From Caldanaerobius polysaccharolyticus DSM 13641 (GTDB lineage: Bacteria; Bacillota; Thermoanaerobacteria; Thermoanaerobacterales; Caldanaerobiaceae), in NCBI RefSeq assembly GCF_000427425.1, contig NZ_KE386494.1:396445-460444 (forward strand): 64,000 nucleotides of DNA, given 5' to 3'. The translations under genes and the position numbers were made by a program. Under the pieces are notes generated by a model. The model saw only the letters and a program-made list of their open reading frames with translations, ran no database searches and was not told the origin of the DNA. Positions 17,299 to 25,784 of this stretch are shown here, piece after piece (the first letter of the stretch is position 1; the number at the start of each line of letters is the position of its first letter).

Positions 17299-17921
17299 TC
17301 ATTTAATCGGCCTCGCTTTTATCAATTTCACTATATCCAACGCAAGGTTTTTTTCATAGTATACATCAAATCCCGCTTTTTTTACGTTTTCAACCGTATT
17401 TCTATTTATATTAGCACCGTACAGGCCTACAACCAGAGGATTAAGCATATCCATAACCCTTCCCAAAACCTTTACATTACTTCTAACGTGTTCCAGCATT
17501 ATCAGTTCACCACCGCGTTTTAACACCCGGCGGATCTCCATTAAGCCTTTTAATGGATCAGGAACAGAGCAAAATACGCAAGTGGTTATAACCGCATCAA
17601 AGGACTCATCAGGAAAATTCAGATGCTGCACATCCATAAGCTCGAGACTCACCTTTTTATTTAGCTGCTCAGCTTTGATCTTCGCTCTATCAAGCATCCT
17701 AGGGCTAAAATCTATAGCTACTAATCACATCCTTCGGGGTAGTATGGGATGTTCTTTCCTGTACCTACGCCCACTTCCAGAATTTTGAAACCTTTTACGT
17801 GGCTGAACAGTTCCTTTCTCCAAGACGCTATCCATCGCTTTTCCATAAAACCTTCCAATACATCATAGTATCTTGCCGCTCTATCGTACCTCTTTTTTAT
17901 TATCTCAGTATTATCGCTCAT
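17299..17921 (-). pseudogene. Class I SAM-dependent methyltransferase (UbiE-like) with one frameshift
   Basis: The first part from an ATG at 17921 reads IIKKRYDRAARYYDVLEGF and FKILEVGVGTGKNIPYY, the SAM-binding glycine motif, and stops after GCD near 17721. One base further in phase, the protein continues VAIDFSPRMLDRAKIKAEQ, VQHLNFPDESFDAVITTCVF and RVLKRGGELIMLEHVRSN to 17299. A single missing base around 17715-17722 explains it. All methyltransferase motifs survive on the two sides, so this is either a very recent mutation or a sequencing error. Relatives methylate quinones or phospholipids. Confidence 0.88.
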
Positions 17922-17946
17922 AACAACCTCCTACTTACCACATGTA

Positions 17947-18771
17947 TTATATAAATTTTTGAGCTATTCTTTTGACAACCTCTATCAAAAGGCGCCTGAA
18001 ATCACCCATGGATTTTCTAGAACCCTCAACCACTTCCTGGTGAGATAGCGTTCCTTTTGCTTTTCCTGCTGCAAGATTTGCAATGCAAGAAATCCCTAAA
18101 ACTTTTATACCGCAGTGTCTGGCCGCTATAACTTCAGGGACAGTAGACATGCCTACCGCATCCGCCCCCAACCTCTCAAAAGCTCTTATCTCAGCCGGAG
18201 TTTCATAGCACGGCCCTGTCACAGCGATATAAACGCCTTTTTTAATGTTTATGTCTAAATCAGCCGCAGCCCTCTCAGCGATTTGAAGCAACTCTTTGTC
18301 GTAGGCCTCGGTCATGTCAGGAAATCGTGGCCCGAATGCGCCGTTGTTTTGCCCTATAAGGGGATTATTCCCCATGAAATTTATGTGGTCTTGTATAAGC
18401 ATAAGGTCTCCTGGCTTAAACAAAGGATTTATGCCGCCGGAGGCATTGGTTACAATAAGCACTTCTACCCCCAGCAGCTTCATAACCCTTATAGGAAATG
18501 TCACCTCTTTAAGGTTATAACCTTCGTAATAATGAAATCTACCCCTCATTATCAACACAGGAATACCTTCTACTTCTAACATACCCAATTTGCCAGCATG
18601 GCCTTCCACAGTAGGCACAGGAAAATATGGTATTTCACTGTAATGGATACACCTTACTCCATCGGCCTCACCCCATACGTCAAGTCCGCTTCCAAGGATG
18701 ACACCGATTTTAGGATCTTTCCCAAATTTTGCCTTAATATACTCAGCTGCTTTCACGTACTGTATTATCAA
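17947..18771 (-). CDS. punA: Purine-nucleoside phosphorylase (trimeric type)
   Basis: This salvage enzyme splits inosine and guanosine with phosphate to base and ribose-1-phosphate. Signatures are GVILGSGLDVWG, VEGHAGKLGMLEVEG with the phosphate-binding histidine, MRGRFHYYEGYN, TNASGGINPLFKPGDLM, and GPCYETPAEIRAF with the base-binding Glu. The 274 residues are full length. It starts with TTG at 18771, eight bases after GGAGG. It lies 29 bp behind the radical SAM gene on the same strand, so it may belong to that operon. Confidence 0.95.
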   Translation of the reverse strand: MIIQYVKAAEYIKAKFGKDPKIGVILGSGLDVWGEADGVRCIHYSEIPYFPVPTVEGHAGKLGMLEVEGIPVLIMRGRFHYYEGYNLKEVTFPIRVMKLLGVEVLIVTNASGGINPLFKPGDLMLIQDHINFMGNNPLIGQNNGAFGPRFPDMTEAYDKELLQIAERAAADLDINIKKGVYIAVTGPCYETPAEIRAFERLGADAVGMSTVPEVIAARHCGIKVLGISCIANLAAGKAKGTLSHQEVVEGSRKSMGDFRRLLIEVVKRIAQKFI

Positions 18772-18800
18772 AAATTATGCCTCCTCTATAACGAATTATA

Positions 18801-20150
18801 TCAATTTGCGCGCTTTAACCTGTTATTGTATATGCCTTCAGATACGTGCTGCCACCGCTGCGACAGCTCATCGAGAAAAACTGCCCCTTCGCCTTTCAAT
18901 ATATTATCCGCTCCTTCATAACTGGGAGTTGCACCCGTCTCCTCCACAATCGCCCTTAGCACCTCAGGTCTATCAATTATGGGACAGGGGCGCAGGAAGT
19001 TTTTTGAAATAGGCTGGTATTTCTGGTATGCCTTGAAAACTTTATTGCCCAGAATTTCCTTAAGCGATTTATCCTTAAGATTGCCACAGTACACATGAGC
19101 AAAGGCACAGGGTTCCACATTGGCATTGGCGGTGATGTGAAAGTACTGCCTTCCTCCAGCGATACAGCCATTGGTCAGCTCACCGTCGTTCCAGAAATCA
19201 AATAGCATTATGGGGTATTTACTCCTGATCTCAAGCACCCTTTCCGCCAACCATCCCCTCTGTTCAGGCGTAACCATAGCTGAGTAATCAGGCTGCCTTC
19301 CCACAGGTATGTAGTGAAATGACCAACCGTACAAAGCCCCTTTATCTATCATAAATTGCACGAACTCGTCACTGAACAATTCCCTATAATTTTTAGAAGT
19401 AACCGTTATGCTGTATCCAAAAGGTATGCCATTAGCCTTTAACAGATCCATAGCCCTCATTACCCTTTGAAATACCCCTTTCCCCCTGCGTTCATCTGTG
19501 TCTTTTTCCCAGCCCTCCAGGCTTATAGCCGGAGATATATTGCCTGTCGCCAGGAATTTCTTTACCATCTTATCATCTATGAGGGTTCCATTGGTATACA
19601 TCATAAAAGCTGTATTTTTGTGCTTTGAGGCTATATCAAATAAATACGGGTATGCGGTGGGCTCTCCCCCTGACAGAACTATAAAGTTGATACCCAATTC
19701 TTCCGCTTCGTTTAAAATCCTGTCAAATAACTCAAAAGGCATGGTGTTGACTTCATATTTACCCGCCCAGCAGCCCTTGCACCTTAAATTGCATATTTCA
19801 GTAGGATCTATTAAAATGGTCGAAGGGACGTTGGCACCGATCTTTTCGCTTATAGCTTTTCGCCTTGGTACGCCTATTAGCGTAGACCTTATAAGCAGAT
19901 TGACTACAAACCCACTTAAATACGCATCGTTGCACCCCTTTAAAATCCTAGTTATATAGTTCCTGATATTATCGTCTTCTAGAAAAGCTTTTCTTATGCT
20001 TTCTATATCTCTTTTTGACTCATCGTTTAGAGCGATTTTTTTAAGAACCCTGACTAGTTTATCCACGTTGTTGTCAGGGTCCTTTTTAAGATACCTTATT
20101 ACAAAATTACCTATGGCCTTATAAGCTGTCTCTTTTAACAGCCCATCCAT
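18801..20150 (-). CDS. Radical SAM protein with SPASM-like C-terminus
   Basis: Residues about 108-330 form a radical SAM barrel. The cluster motif CNLRCKGC binds the SAM [4Fe-4S], and LSGGEPTAYPYLFD is the glycine-rich SAM motif. The C-terminal third adds cysteines in NGCIAGGRQYF, EPCAFAHVYCGNL and RPCPIID, probably binding an auxiliary cluster as in SPASM proteins. The N-terminal 100 residues are helical. I do not recognise the substrate; no precursor peptide gene is visible next to it. It lies 23 bp behind the TetR gene and is probably controlled by it. Confidence 0.9.
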   Translation of the reverse strand: MDGLLKETAYKAIGNFVIRYLKKDPDNNVDKLVRVLKKIALNDESKRDIESIRKAFLEDDNIRNYITRILKGCNDAYLSGFVVNLLIRSTLIGVPRRKAISEKIGANVPSTILIDPTEICNLRCKGCWAGKYEVNTMPFELFDRILNEAEELGINFIVLSGGEPTAYPYLFDIASKHKNTAFMMYTNGTLIDDKMVKKFLATGNISPAISLEGWEKDTDERRGKGVFQRVMRAMDLLKANGIPFGYSITVTSKNYRELFSDEFVQFMIDKGALYGWSFHYIPVGRQPDYSAMVTPEQRGWLAERVLEIRSKYPIMLFDFWNDGELTNGCIAGGRQYFHITANANVEPCAFAHVYCGNLKDKSLKEILGNKVFKAYQKYQPISKNFLRPCPIIDRPEVLRAIVEETGATPSYEGADNILKGEGAVFLDELSQRWQHVSEGIYNNRLKRAN

Positions 20151-20173
20151 TCTACCAAACCCCTTCCCCTATC

Positions 20174-20761
20174 TTATTCATGCCCTTCCAGCAGTATACC
20201 TACTGTGTTCAACGCCTCAGGTAAGTTTTCTTCATCCTGGTCCAGAACAGCTTGCACTACCGTACCGAAGATAGCACCTAAAACCAATCTGGCCAGATGT
20301 TTAGGAGAATAGCCGTAGTCGTTTGCTTTCGCACGACTTTTTTTCAGGACAAATTCTTCTATCATATCTGATAAGTCCCTAAAAAAATTTCGAAGTAAAC
20401 CGCTAAAGGAGGGAGACCACAGCGCCAGATCTGTAAAGTCATACCATAATCTGAGAAATCCTACGTTGTCTTTTAACATTCCTTTAAAGAAAGTTATCAG
20501 TGAAGCTAGCTTATCCTTTGCCGTTTCTCCTTTTTTAAGGTAATCTTCTACTTCTACAATGTATTTCTTTGTCACAAATTTTATTACTTCTACAAAAAGA
20601 CCCTCTTTGTTGCCGTAATAGTAGTTTAACTGGCTTAAGACAACACCGGCTTTATCAGCGATTTCTCTCAAAGATACATTAGCATATCCTCTTTTAGAAA
20701 GGCATTCATAAGCTGCATTTAATATCCTTTGAGATTGTGTATTTTTCCCCTGAGCATCCAC
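20174..20761 (-). CDS. TetR/AcrR family regulator
   Basis: The 195-residue protein has the N-terminal helix-turn-helix RGYANVSLREIADKAGVVLS, followed by QLNYYYGNKEGLF, the standard TetR ending. The C-terminal ligand domain includes LWYDFTDLALWSPSF. It starts with GTG behind AAAGGG. The palindrome CGGACGTCCG lies just downstream of its consensus promoter, which fits autorepression and control of the following radical SAM gene. Confidence 0.9.
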   Translation of the reverse strand: MDAQGKNTQSQRILNAAYECLSKRGYANVSLREIADKAGVVLSQLNYYYGNKEGLFVEVIKFVTKKYIVEVEDYLKKGETAKDKLASLITFFKGMLKDNVGFLRLWYDFTDLALWSPSFSGLLRNFFRDLSDMIEEFVLKKSRAKANDYGYSPKHLARLVLGAIFGTVVQAVLDQDEENLPEALNTVGILLEGHE

Positions 20762-20784
20762 GGTATCATCCCTTTCAAATATAT

Positions 20785-20832
20785 CGGACGTCCGTTCTGA
20801 TTAAATTGTACCACAAACTTCCATATTGTCAA
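20785..20832 (-). promoter_or_regulatory. Consensus promoter plus palindromic TetR operator
   Basis: TTGACA (20827-20832) and TACAAT (20805-20810) are 16 bp apart on the minus strand. The perfect 10-bp palindrome CGGACGTCCG at 20785-20794 covers about +5 to +14 and is the likely operator. Confidence 0.75.
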
Positions 20833-20852
20833 TATATTGAACGTTATATGAT

Positions 20853-20884
20853 AAAAAAAGGGGTAAATCCCATTACCCCTTTTT
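20853..20884 (-). terminator. Rho-independent terminator of the peroxiredoxin gene
   Basis: AAAAAGGGGTAA / TTACCCCTTTTT forms a 12-bp stem with a 6-base loop, and the minus strand runs into a long T tract. Confidence 0.88.
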
Positions 20885-20899
20885 ACGCGTTTTTCTTCA

Positions 20900-21397
20900 T
20901 CATAAAGTCTTATCTCCAGGTTTCCAACCAGCAGGGCAGGCTCCACCGGTCTGAAGTGCTTGAAGTACGCGGAGTATTTCGTCCACATTCCTCCCTATCA
21001 AAGGCTCATGAACTACCTCATAACGTATCTTGCCCTCTGGATCTATGATAAATGCGGCCCTCAAAGCAATTCCCATATCTTCTATTAATATATCAAATTT
21101 CCTCACTAATTCCTTGTTATAATCCGATATAAGGGGAAAATCAATTCCGCCCAGTTGTTCAATCCACGCGTTATGGGAAAAAACACTATCGGTATTGGCT
21201 CCTATTAAAACGGCGTTGAGATTGTCAAACTCCCCTTTTTTAGCGTTAAAAACCGGCAACTCACTAGCACAAACAGGCGAAAAATCCAAGGGATAGAAAA
21301 ACAACACAACCCATTTGCCCTTAAAATCAGCCAGGGATATGTCCCCTTTCGTGCTAGGCAGCCTCATATCAGGAACCTGTTTGCCTACCATTGACAT
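20900..21397 (-). CDS. Peroxiredoxin (AhpC/TSA family)
   Basis: This thiol peroxidase reduces H2O2 and organic peroxides. The peroxidatic cysteine lies in FYPLDFSPVCASELP near residue 48, and a probable resolving cysteine is in CPAGWKPG near the C-terminus, as in 2-Cys Prx enzymes. At 165 residues it is slightly shorter than typical AhpC (about 187), and the usual FVCPTE is replaced by PVCASE. The gene stands alone between its own promoter and terminator. It is an expected defence for an anaerobe meeting oxygen. Confidence 0.92.
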   Translation of the reverse strand: MSMVGKQVPDMRLPSTKGDISLADFKGKWVVLFFYPLDFSPVCASELPVFNAKKGEFDNLNAVLIGANTDSVFSHNAWIEQLGGIDFPLISDYNKELVRKFDILIEDMGIALRAAFIIDPEGKIRYEVVHEPLIGRNVDEILRVLQALQTGGACPAGWKPGDKTL

Positions 21398-21464
21398 TTA
21401 CAAATCACTCCTTAATTGAGATTATAAAATAGAATAATCTTTATGTAAGAATCGTTCTAAATAT

Positions 21465-21492
21465 ATTATATCATAAGATTATTATTTGTAAA
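21465..21492 (-). promoter_or_regulatory. Promoter of the peroxiredoxin gene
   Basis: TTTACA and TATAAT on the minus strand are separated by 16 bp. An inverted repeat AGAA-N3-TTCT lies near the start site (about 21448-21458) and could bind a regulator. Confidence 0.65.
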
Positions 21493-21495
21493 TAA

Positions 21496-22590
21496 TTATT
21501 TTCCATATATGCTTGGACTTCTAAACCATGAAGCAATAAATGTCACAATAGGTATAAAAACCTGCAAAGGCAATTGTACATACGGTATTACAAGGCGAAG
21601 CCCTAATTCAATGTGCTCAGTGTAATTCCGCCCATAGAATAGAGCAAAAGCAACGATAAAAACGCTGATAGGCACGAGCAAGAACTTACAGTCCTCAAAT
21701 TTAAACAATTTCTTGAGGCTTTCAACACCCGCATAGTAAAAAACGTAAACCTTAAAAAAGCCATTTAGCACTAGTATAATAACGGCGATGGCATCCAAAT
21801 TTTCTAAAAGGCCCAATTTAATCATCGTCACAACCACGTACAGCGGGAAACTTGCCCTGGCTGTTTCATTTACCCCAAGTATTGATACTATGAAAATGTC
21901 ATTTAAAGATATCACCACAGATGCCGCTGTTAAGGCCAAAAACGTCATCTTAAATGCCTTTTTAGGTTTTGCCAGCATCGGGTATATAGTGGTAAAGGCT
22001 ATGATTTCAGTAAAAGGAAATCCCAGCGTTATCCTATAAGCCACTTTTAAGGGAACGATTATTCCATTTTCTAGCACAGGCAAAATGCTGGAAAAATCCA
22101 CGAGTCCAGAATAAAAAAATAGTAAATACTGCACGATGAGAATTATCGCTATTATCGGAACGTATACAACAGAAACACGGACCACACATTCAATTCCTAA
22201 AGCTATAGCATACGCAATTAGCCCAACACCCATTAGAACAATTATTGATGAAGGGGTATTCTTTAGGATAGCTGTTTTCAATAGCTCCAAAAAATTCCTC
22301 GTTACTATTGCCGCCAGGATAAAAAAGTATATTATATACACAGTTGAAATAACGCTACCCACATACCTACCCCATATTTTTATTAAATACTCTACTAAAT
22401 CACACTTGTATTTATAATATAACCGCGTGTATATAAAGGCCATAATCACTGACCCTAAATACGAAAAGATAACAACAATCCATATATCTTGCTTTGCCTG
22501 AATTCCCAATGCGAACAATACAGCACTGCCTAATTCAAACACAAATATAAGGCTGAAAAGCTGATAAGGGTAAATCCTCTGTTCATCCAT
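21496..22590 (-). CDS. GerAB/ArcD/ProY family spore germination permease, orphan
   Basis: This is the B-subunit type of a germinant receptor, an APC-fold membrane protein in the spore inner membrane. The 364 residues contain ten hydrophobic helices. Family features include the N-terminal QLFSLIFVFELGSAVLFALG, RLYYKYKCDLVEYL and TRNFLELLKTAIL. Receptors normally come as A-B-C operons; here no GerAA or GerAC gene is adjacent. It could pair with subunits made elsewhere or be a relic. The ATG at 22590 is clean. Confidence 0.88.
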   Translation of the reverse strand: MDEQRIYPYQLFSLIFVFELGSAVLFALGIQAKQDIWIVVIFSYLGSVIMAFIYTRLYYKYKCDLVEYLIKIWGRYVGSVISTVYIIYFFILAAIVTRNFLELLKTAILKNTPSSIIVLMGVGLIAYAIALGIECVVRVSVVYVPIIAIILIVQYLLFFYSGLVDFSSILPVLENGIIVPLKVAYRITLGFPFTEIIAFTTIYPMLAKPKKAFKMTFLALTAASVVISLNDIFIVSILGVNETARASFPLYVVVTMIKLGLLENLDAIAVIILVLNGFFKVYVFYYAGVESLKKLFKFEDCKFLLVPISVFIVAFALFYGRNYTEHIELGLRLVIPYVQLPLQVFIPIVTFIASWFRSPSIYGK

Positions 22591-22647
22591 AAATCAATTC
22601 ACCTGAGCTTAGTGTATCAATACCACAGGTGCTTTATACATATGCTC

Positions 22648-23238
22648 TCATTTAACTGACTGCAAAACCCAGTAGCCCCCGCTCTTAGCGATCTTTTCGC
22701 AGTTACCGTAAATGCTCATCAATTTCTCCACAGCCGACGGGCCTCCTTGTCTTTTTTGTATAACCACAAAAAACATACCTCCTTTTCTCAAATAATCCCT
22801 GCTTTGTTCAAAAATAGTGTAAACTTTATCTTTGCCAGCCCGTATCGGAGGATTTGTAACAATATAGTCAAAGGTTCCTTTTACATTGGAAAATCCGTCG
22901 CTTTTATATATAACCACATTATCTACTCCATTTGTCTTTGCGTTTTGCCGCGCCAAATCTAAAGCACGCTGGTTTATATCTACCATGGTCACACAAAGGG
23001 ATGGATTTACCTTAGCCAGCGAAAGCCCTATAGCGCCGTATCCACAGCCCATATCCAACATACAGCCGCCAATGCCTTCAGGGATAGACCTTATCAAGAG
23101 GTCTGAGCCTTTGTCCACATTTAGCCTGGAAAATACCCCTTTATCTGTGGTAAAAAAAATCTTGTGGCCTTTTACTTCGTATTCAAATTTTCGCAACTCA
23201 TGAGCTGTTGATGGATTTTCTGAAAAGTAGTGCTCCAT
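22648..23238 (-). CDS. Class I SAM methyltransferase, RsmC/YbxB-like
   Basis: The protein carries the SAM motif MLDMGCGYGAIGLSLA and the catalytic TNPPIRAGK (NPP[FYI] type), the hallmark of N-methyltransferases acting on exocyclic amines. RsmC relatives methylate G1207 of 16S rRNA, but small bacillar homologues are not all tested. The start MEHYFSENPS at 23238 is preferred, as AAAGGAG lies seven bases upstream. It is 34 bp ahead of nothing obvious and follows the PDZ-protein gene boundary on the same strand. Confidence 0.87.
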   Translation of the reverse strand: MEHYFSENPSTAHELRKFEYEVKGHKIFFTTDKGVFSRLNVDKGSDLLIRSIPEGIGGCMLDMGCGYGAIGLSLAKVNPSLCVTMVDINQRALDLARQNAKTNGVDNVVIYKSDGFSNVKGTFDYIVTNPPIRAGKDKVYTIFEQSRDYLRKGGMFFVVIQKRQGGPSAVEKLMSIYGNCEKIAKSGGYWVLQSVK

Positions 23239-23272
23239 GATGCTTCTCCTTTCTAAGCCATACAATTCGCGT

Positions 23273-24499
23273 TCACCGTTTATTAAAAAAGCGCTTAAAC
23301 AACCTCTTTAAAAGACCGTGCATCTCCTCAATAGAAAAGCTCATCAAGGGATTTGACGGCACAAATATTATGCCAAGGCTGTCAATCCCATTCCTGAAAT
23401 CCGAATATTCTACCGTCCTTATATTGCCATCCAAATCCTTTACTTCCATCCATATAAACGTGAGATACTTCCCCAATATATTGACGATATCTTCGTCGCT
23501 GCGCACAGGCTCATTGTTTATCTTTAATATGGTATCCCCCGATTTCAATCCCATAGCTTTAGCCGGCGAATCAGGAAAAACATCCAGCACCTTTACTCCA
23601 CCCATAGCAGGCGCAAAGGCCGGCTTCCCTTCTTTTTCTATCTTTTGCCCGTAATAAATCAGATATTCATGGGCTACAGGCGCGAATACCGCTGCAATCC
23701 ACTTTAATGGGTGATAACTCGCCGCCAATACCGCAAGGGTAGTCAAAATAACACTAAAAGCCATAAGCCTGAAAGCAGAACCTTTTGTGTGCACCTCAGG
23801 AGTCTGAGTAAGGGATATATCTCCGTAACCCAACGCAGCCACGGCAGGCACCATCATATAACTGGCGTGAACGCCTATTGCAGGCTTTATGACAGGCCAC
23901 CAATCAGGCATAGGAATACTGGTTGCCCCTTGAACAGTTCCTCCCGCAGATACTGCCAGGATGACAAAAGGTATAGGCCAGAATCTCTGTAAGCTAAATC
24001 CTCCTACTACAGTCCCCCCATCTCTGGCCGTAAAAATAGGCACGCGGCTTTTATATCCGTCCAGCCATATGAGAAGGCTCTCCATAAGGTGAAGTATTCC
24101 CACCAGCGCCATAAGTCCTGCCACATCCACGTGGGGATACCCTGTTATGAGTGAAAAAAGGGATAAAAGACCACCAGCGTAAGAAAAACAGATATACCTG
24201 GGGTGTACAAGCATGAACAAAAGCGCCAGCAGCCATACGTACTCTATTCCTGAACCTTCAATGGTTACCCCCAGCAAGACCATTATAAAGCTGCCTATAA
24301 AACCGCTCAAAAAACTGAAAAGTAGCGCATCTACCACCTGATCCCTAAAGGGGTACAGCGCCTTACCGTAAAGCTCTTCCTGTACCTGCGTAGATCTTCT
24401 GTACTGGAAAAACATAAAAATAAAAACCAGCCAAAAAAATGGCTGAAAAACACCTAATAAAACGCCTTTAAAAACCATGGAAAACAACTGAATAAACAT
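23273..24499 (-). CDS. MinJ-like membrane PDZ domain protein
   Basis: The first 270 residues form about eight membrane helices. A C-terminal PDZ domain follows from about residue 300 (FPDSPAKAMGLKSGDTILKI, then NNEPVRSDEDIVNIL). This is the architecture of MinJ, which tethers MinD to DivIVA in Bacillus division-site selection, and in Bacillus minJ also lies beside ctpB and ftsEX. Here the gene follows ctp by 14 bp on the same strand. Function in this organism is inferred from architecture and neighbourhood. Confidence 0.82.
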   Translation of the reverse strand: MFIQLFSMVFKGVLLGVFQPFFWLVFIFMFFQYRRSTQVQEELYGKALYPFRDQVVDALLFSFLSGFIGSFIMVLLGVTIEGSGIEYVWLLALLFMLVHPRYICFSYAGGLLSLFSLITGYPHVDVAGLMALVGILHLMESLLIWLDGYKSRVPIFTARDGGTVVGGFSLQRFWPIPFVILAVSAGGTVQGATSIPMPDWWPVIKPAIGVHASYMMVPAVAALGYGDISLTQTPEVHTKGSAFRLMAFSVILTTLAVLAASYHPLKWIAAVFAPVAHEYLIYYGQKIEKEGKPAFAPAMGGVKVLDVFPDSPAKAMGLKSGDTILKINNEPVRSDEDIVNILGKYLTFIWMEVKDLDGNIRTVEYSDFRNGIDSLGIIFVPSNPLMSFSIEEMHGLLKRLFKRFFNKR

Positions 24500-24513
24500 T
24501 TTTTCACCACACT

Positions 24514-25722
24514 TTAACCCTTAATTCTAGAGCTCAATACCTCTATGGCCTTTTTAAGCTGCGTGTCTTTGTCCTTTGGAACGGTTATAGAATTATACCC
24601 TGCAGGCAATTGTACCACAATATCAGGCATTATTCCCTTTCCCTGTATATTATAGCCATCAGGCGTATAATACTTTGACACCGTGTACTTTAAAGCAGAA
24701 CCATCGTTGAATTCTGCCATAGTCTGGACAATGCCCTTTCCAAACGTCTTGGTGCCTATAACCGTACCCACTTTGTGGTCTTTTATGGCCCCTGTAAGTA
24801 TTTCAGATGCACTGGCGCTACCCCCGTTGACCAGCACTGCAAGGGGTTTACCCAGGTATTTAGCATCCGAATAGGTGTATTCCTTTTTGCCGTATCTGTC
24901 CTCAGTGTAAACTATTATGCCTTTGGGCAGTAAAGTATCAGCTACTTTAGCGCTTATCTCCAAAAGACCACCGGGATTATCCCTTAGGTCTAAAATCAGC
25001 GCCTTCATACCTTCATTATTCAGCTTATCCAGCTCGCTTTTAAACTGATCATATGTATGCTCGTCAAACATAGATATTCTGATATAACCAATTTTGTTCT
25101 CCATCATCTCCCCACTGACCGTCTTTAACGTTATGACCTCGCGCTTTATCCTTATAGTAACAGGCTTGGTCTCGCCGACTTTCAGCACTGTTATATTCAC
25201 ATATGTACCAGCAGGCCCTTTCATAAGAGAAACAGCTTTGTCCATGTCTTTTCCGCTTACTTTGTGTCCATTGACCTCAAGTATCTTGTCATTGGTTTTC
25301 AGACCCGCTTTAGCCCCAGGCGTATCCTTATCAATGGGAGACACCACTACGAGATTTCCATCTTTGTCTGCGCTAACCACAATTCCTATGCCAGCGTAAG
25401 ACCCTACGGTTTGTTCCATAAAAGATTTATATTCATCGGGAGTCATATAGACGGTATACGGGTCATTGAGAGACGATGCCATTCCTTTATAGGCGCCATC
25501 CATCAGTACCTGTGGATTGACCTTGTCCACGTAGCGCTGGGTCAATATATCTTTAATAGCCAGCAATTTAGCCGCTTGCTGGTACTGGGCAAATTCCCTC
25601 CGCGATACGATAACTTTACCTCCCGGCAGCACGATGGAAAAATAATCAGTTACAAGAAAAGTAACCAAAGCGGTAACCAGCACCAAAAATATGGCGCCTA
25701 TTGACTTTCTGCATCTAGACAT
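24514..25722 (-). CDS. ctpB: S41 family carboxy-terminal processing protease (CtpA/CtpB)
   Basis: A signal anchor (residues about 8-30) directs the protease outside the membrane. A PDZ domain (GIGIVVSADKDGNLVVVSPI to SLMKGPAGT) precedes the S41 protease domain. The catalytic serine lies in VNGGSASASEILTGA and the lysine in GTKTFGKGIVQT. In Bacillus CtpB cleaves SpoIVFA during sporulation. The ATG at 25722 has GGAG eight bases upstream; the TTG at 25740 is less suitable. It belongs to the ftsEX cluster. Confidence 0.93.
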   Translation of the reverse strand: MSRCRKSIGAIFLVLVTALVTFLVTDYFSIVLPGGKVIVSRREFAQYQQAAKLLAIKDILTQRYVDKVNPQVLMDGAYKGMASSLNDPYTVYMTPDEYKSFMEQTVGSYAGIGIVVSADKDGNLVVVSPIDKDTPGAKAGLKTNDKILEVNGHKVSGKDMDKAVSLMKGPAGTYVNITVLKVGETKPVTIRIKREVITLKTVSGEMMENKIGYIRISMFDEHTYDQFKSELDKLNNEGMKALILDLRDNPGGLLEISAKVADTLLPKGIIVYTEDRYGKKEYTYSDAKYLGKPLAVLVNGGSASASEILTGAIKDHKVGTVIGTKTFGKGIVQTMAEFNDGSALKYTVSKYYTPDGYNIQGKGIMPDIVVQLPAGYNSITVPKDKDTQLKKAIEVLSSRIKG

Positions 25723-25784
25723 TTGATCAACTCCATTCAAATGTTAAACTACTTTAATAATTTATGCAATACATTGATACTTTA

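Noticed and set aside
21420..21445. PerR-like box before the peroxiredoxin gene
   Set aside because: Only one half matches TTATAAT; the other half does not form the 7-1-7 palindrome.
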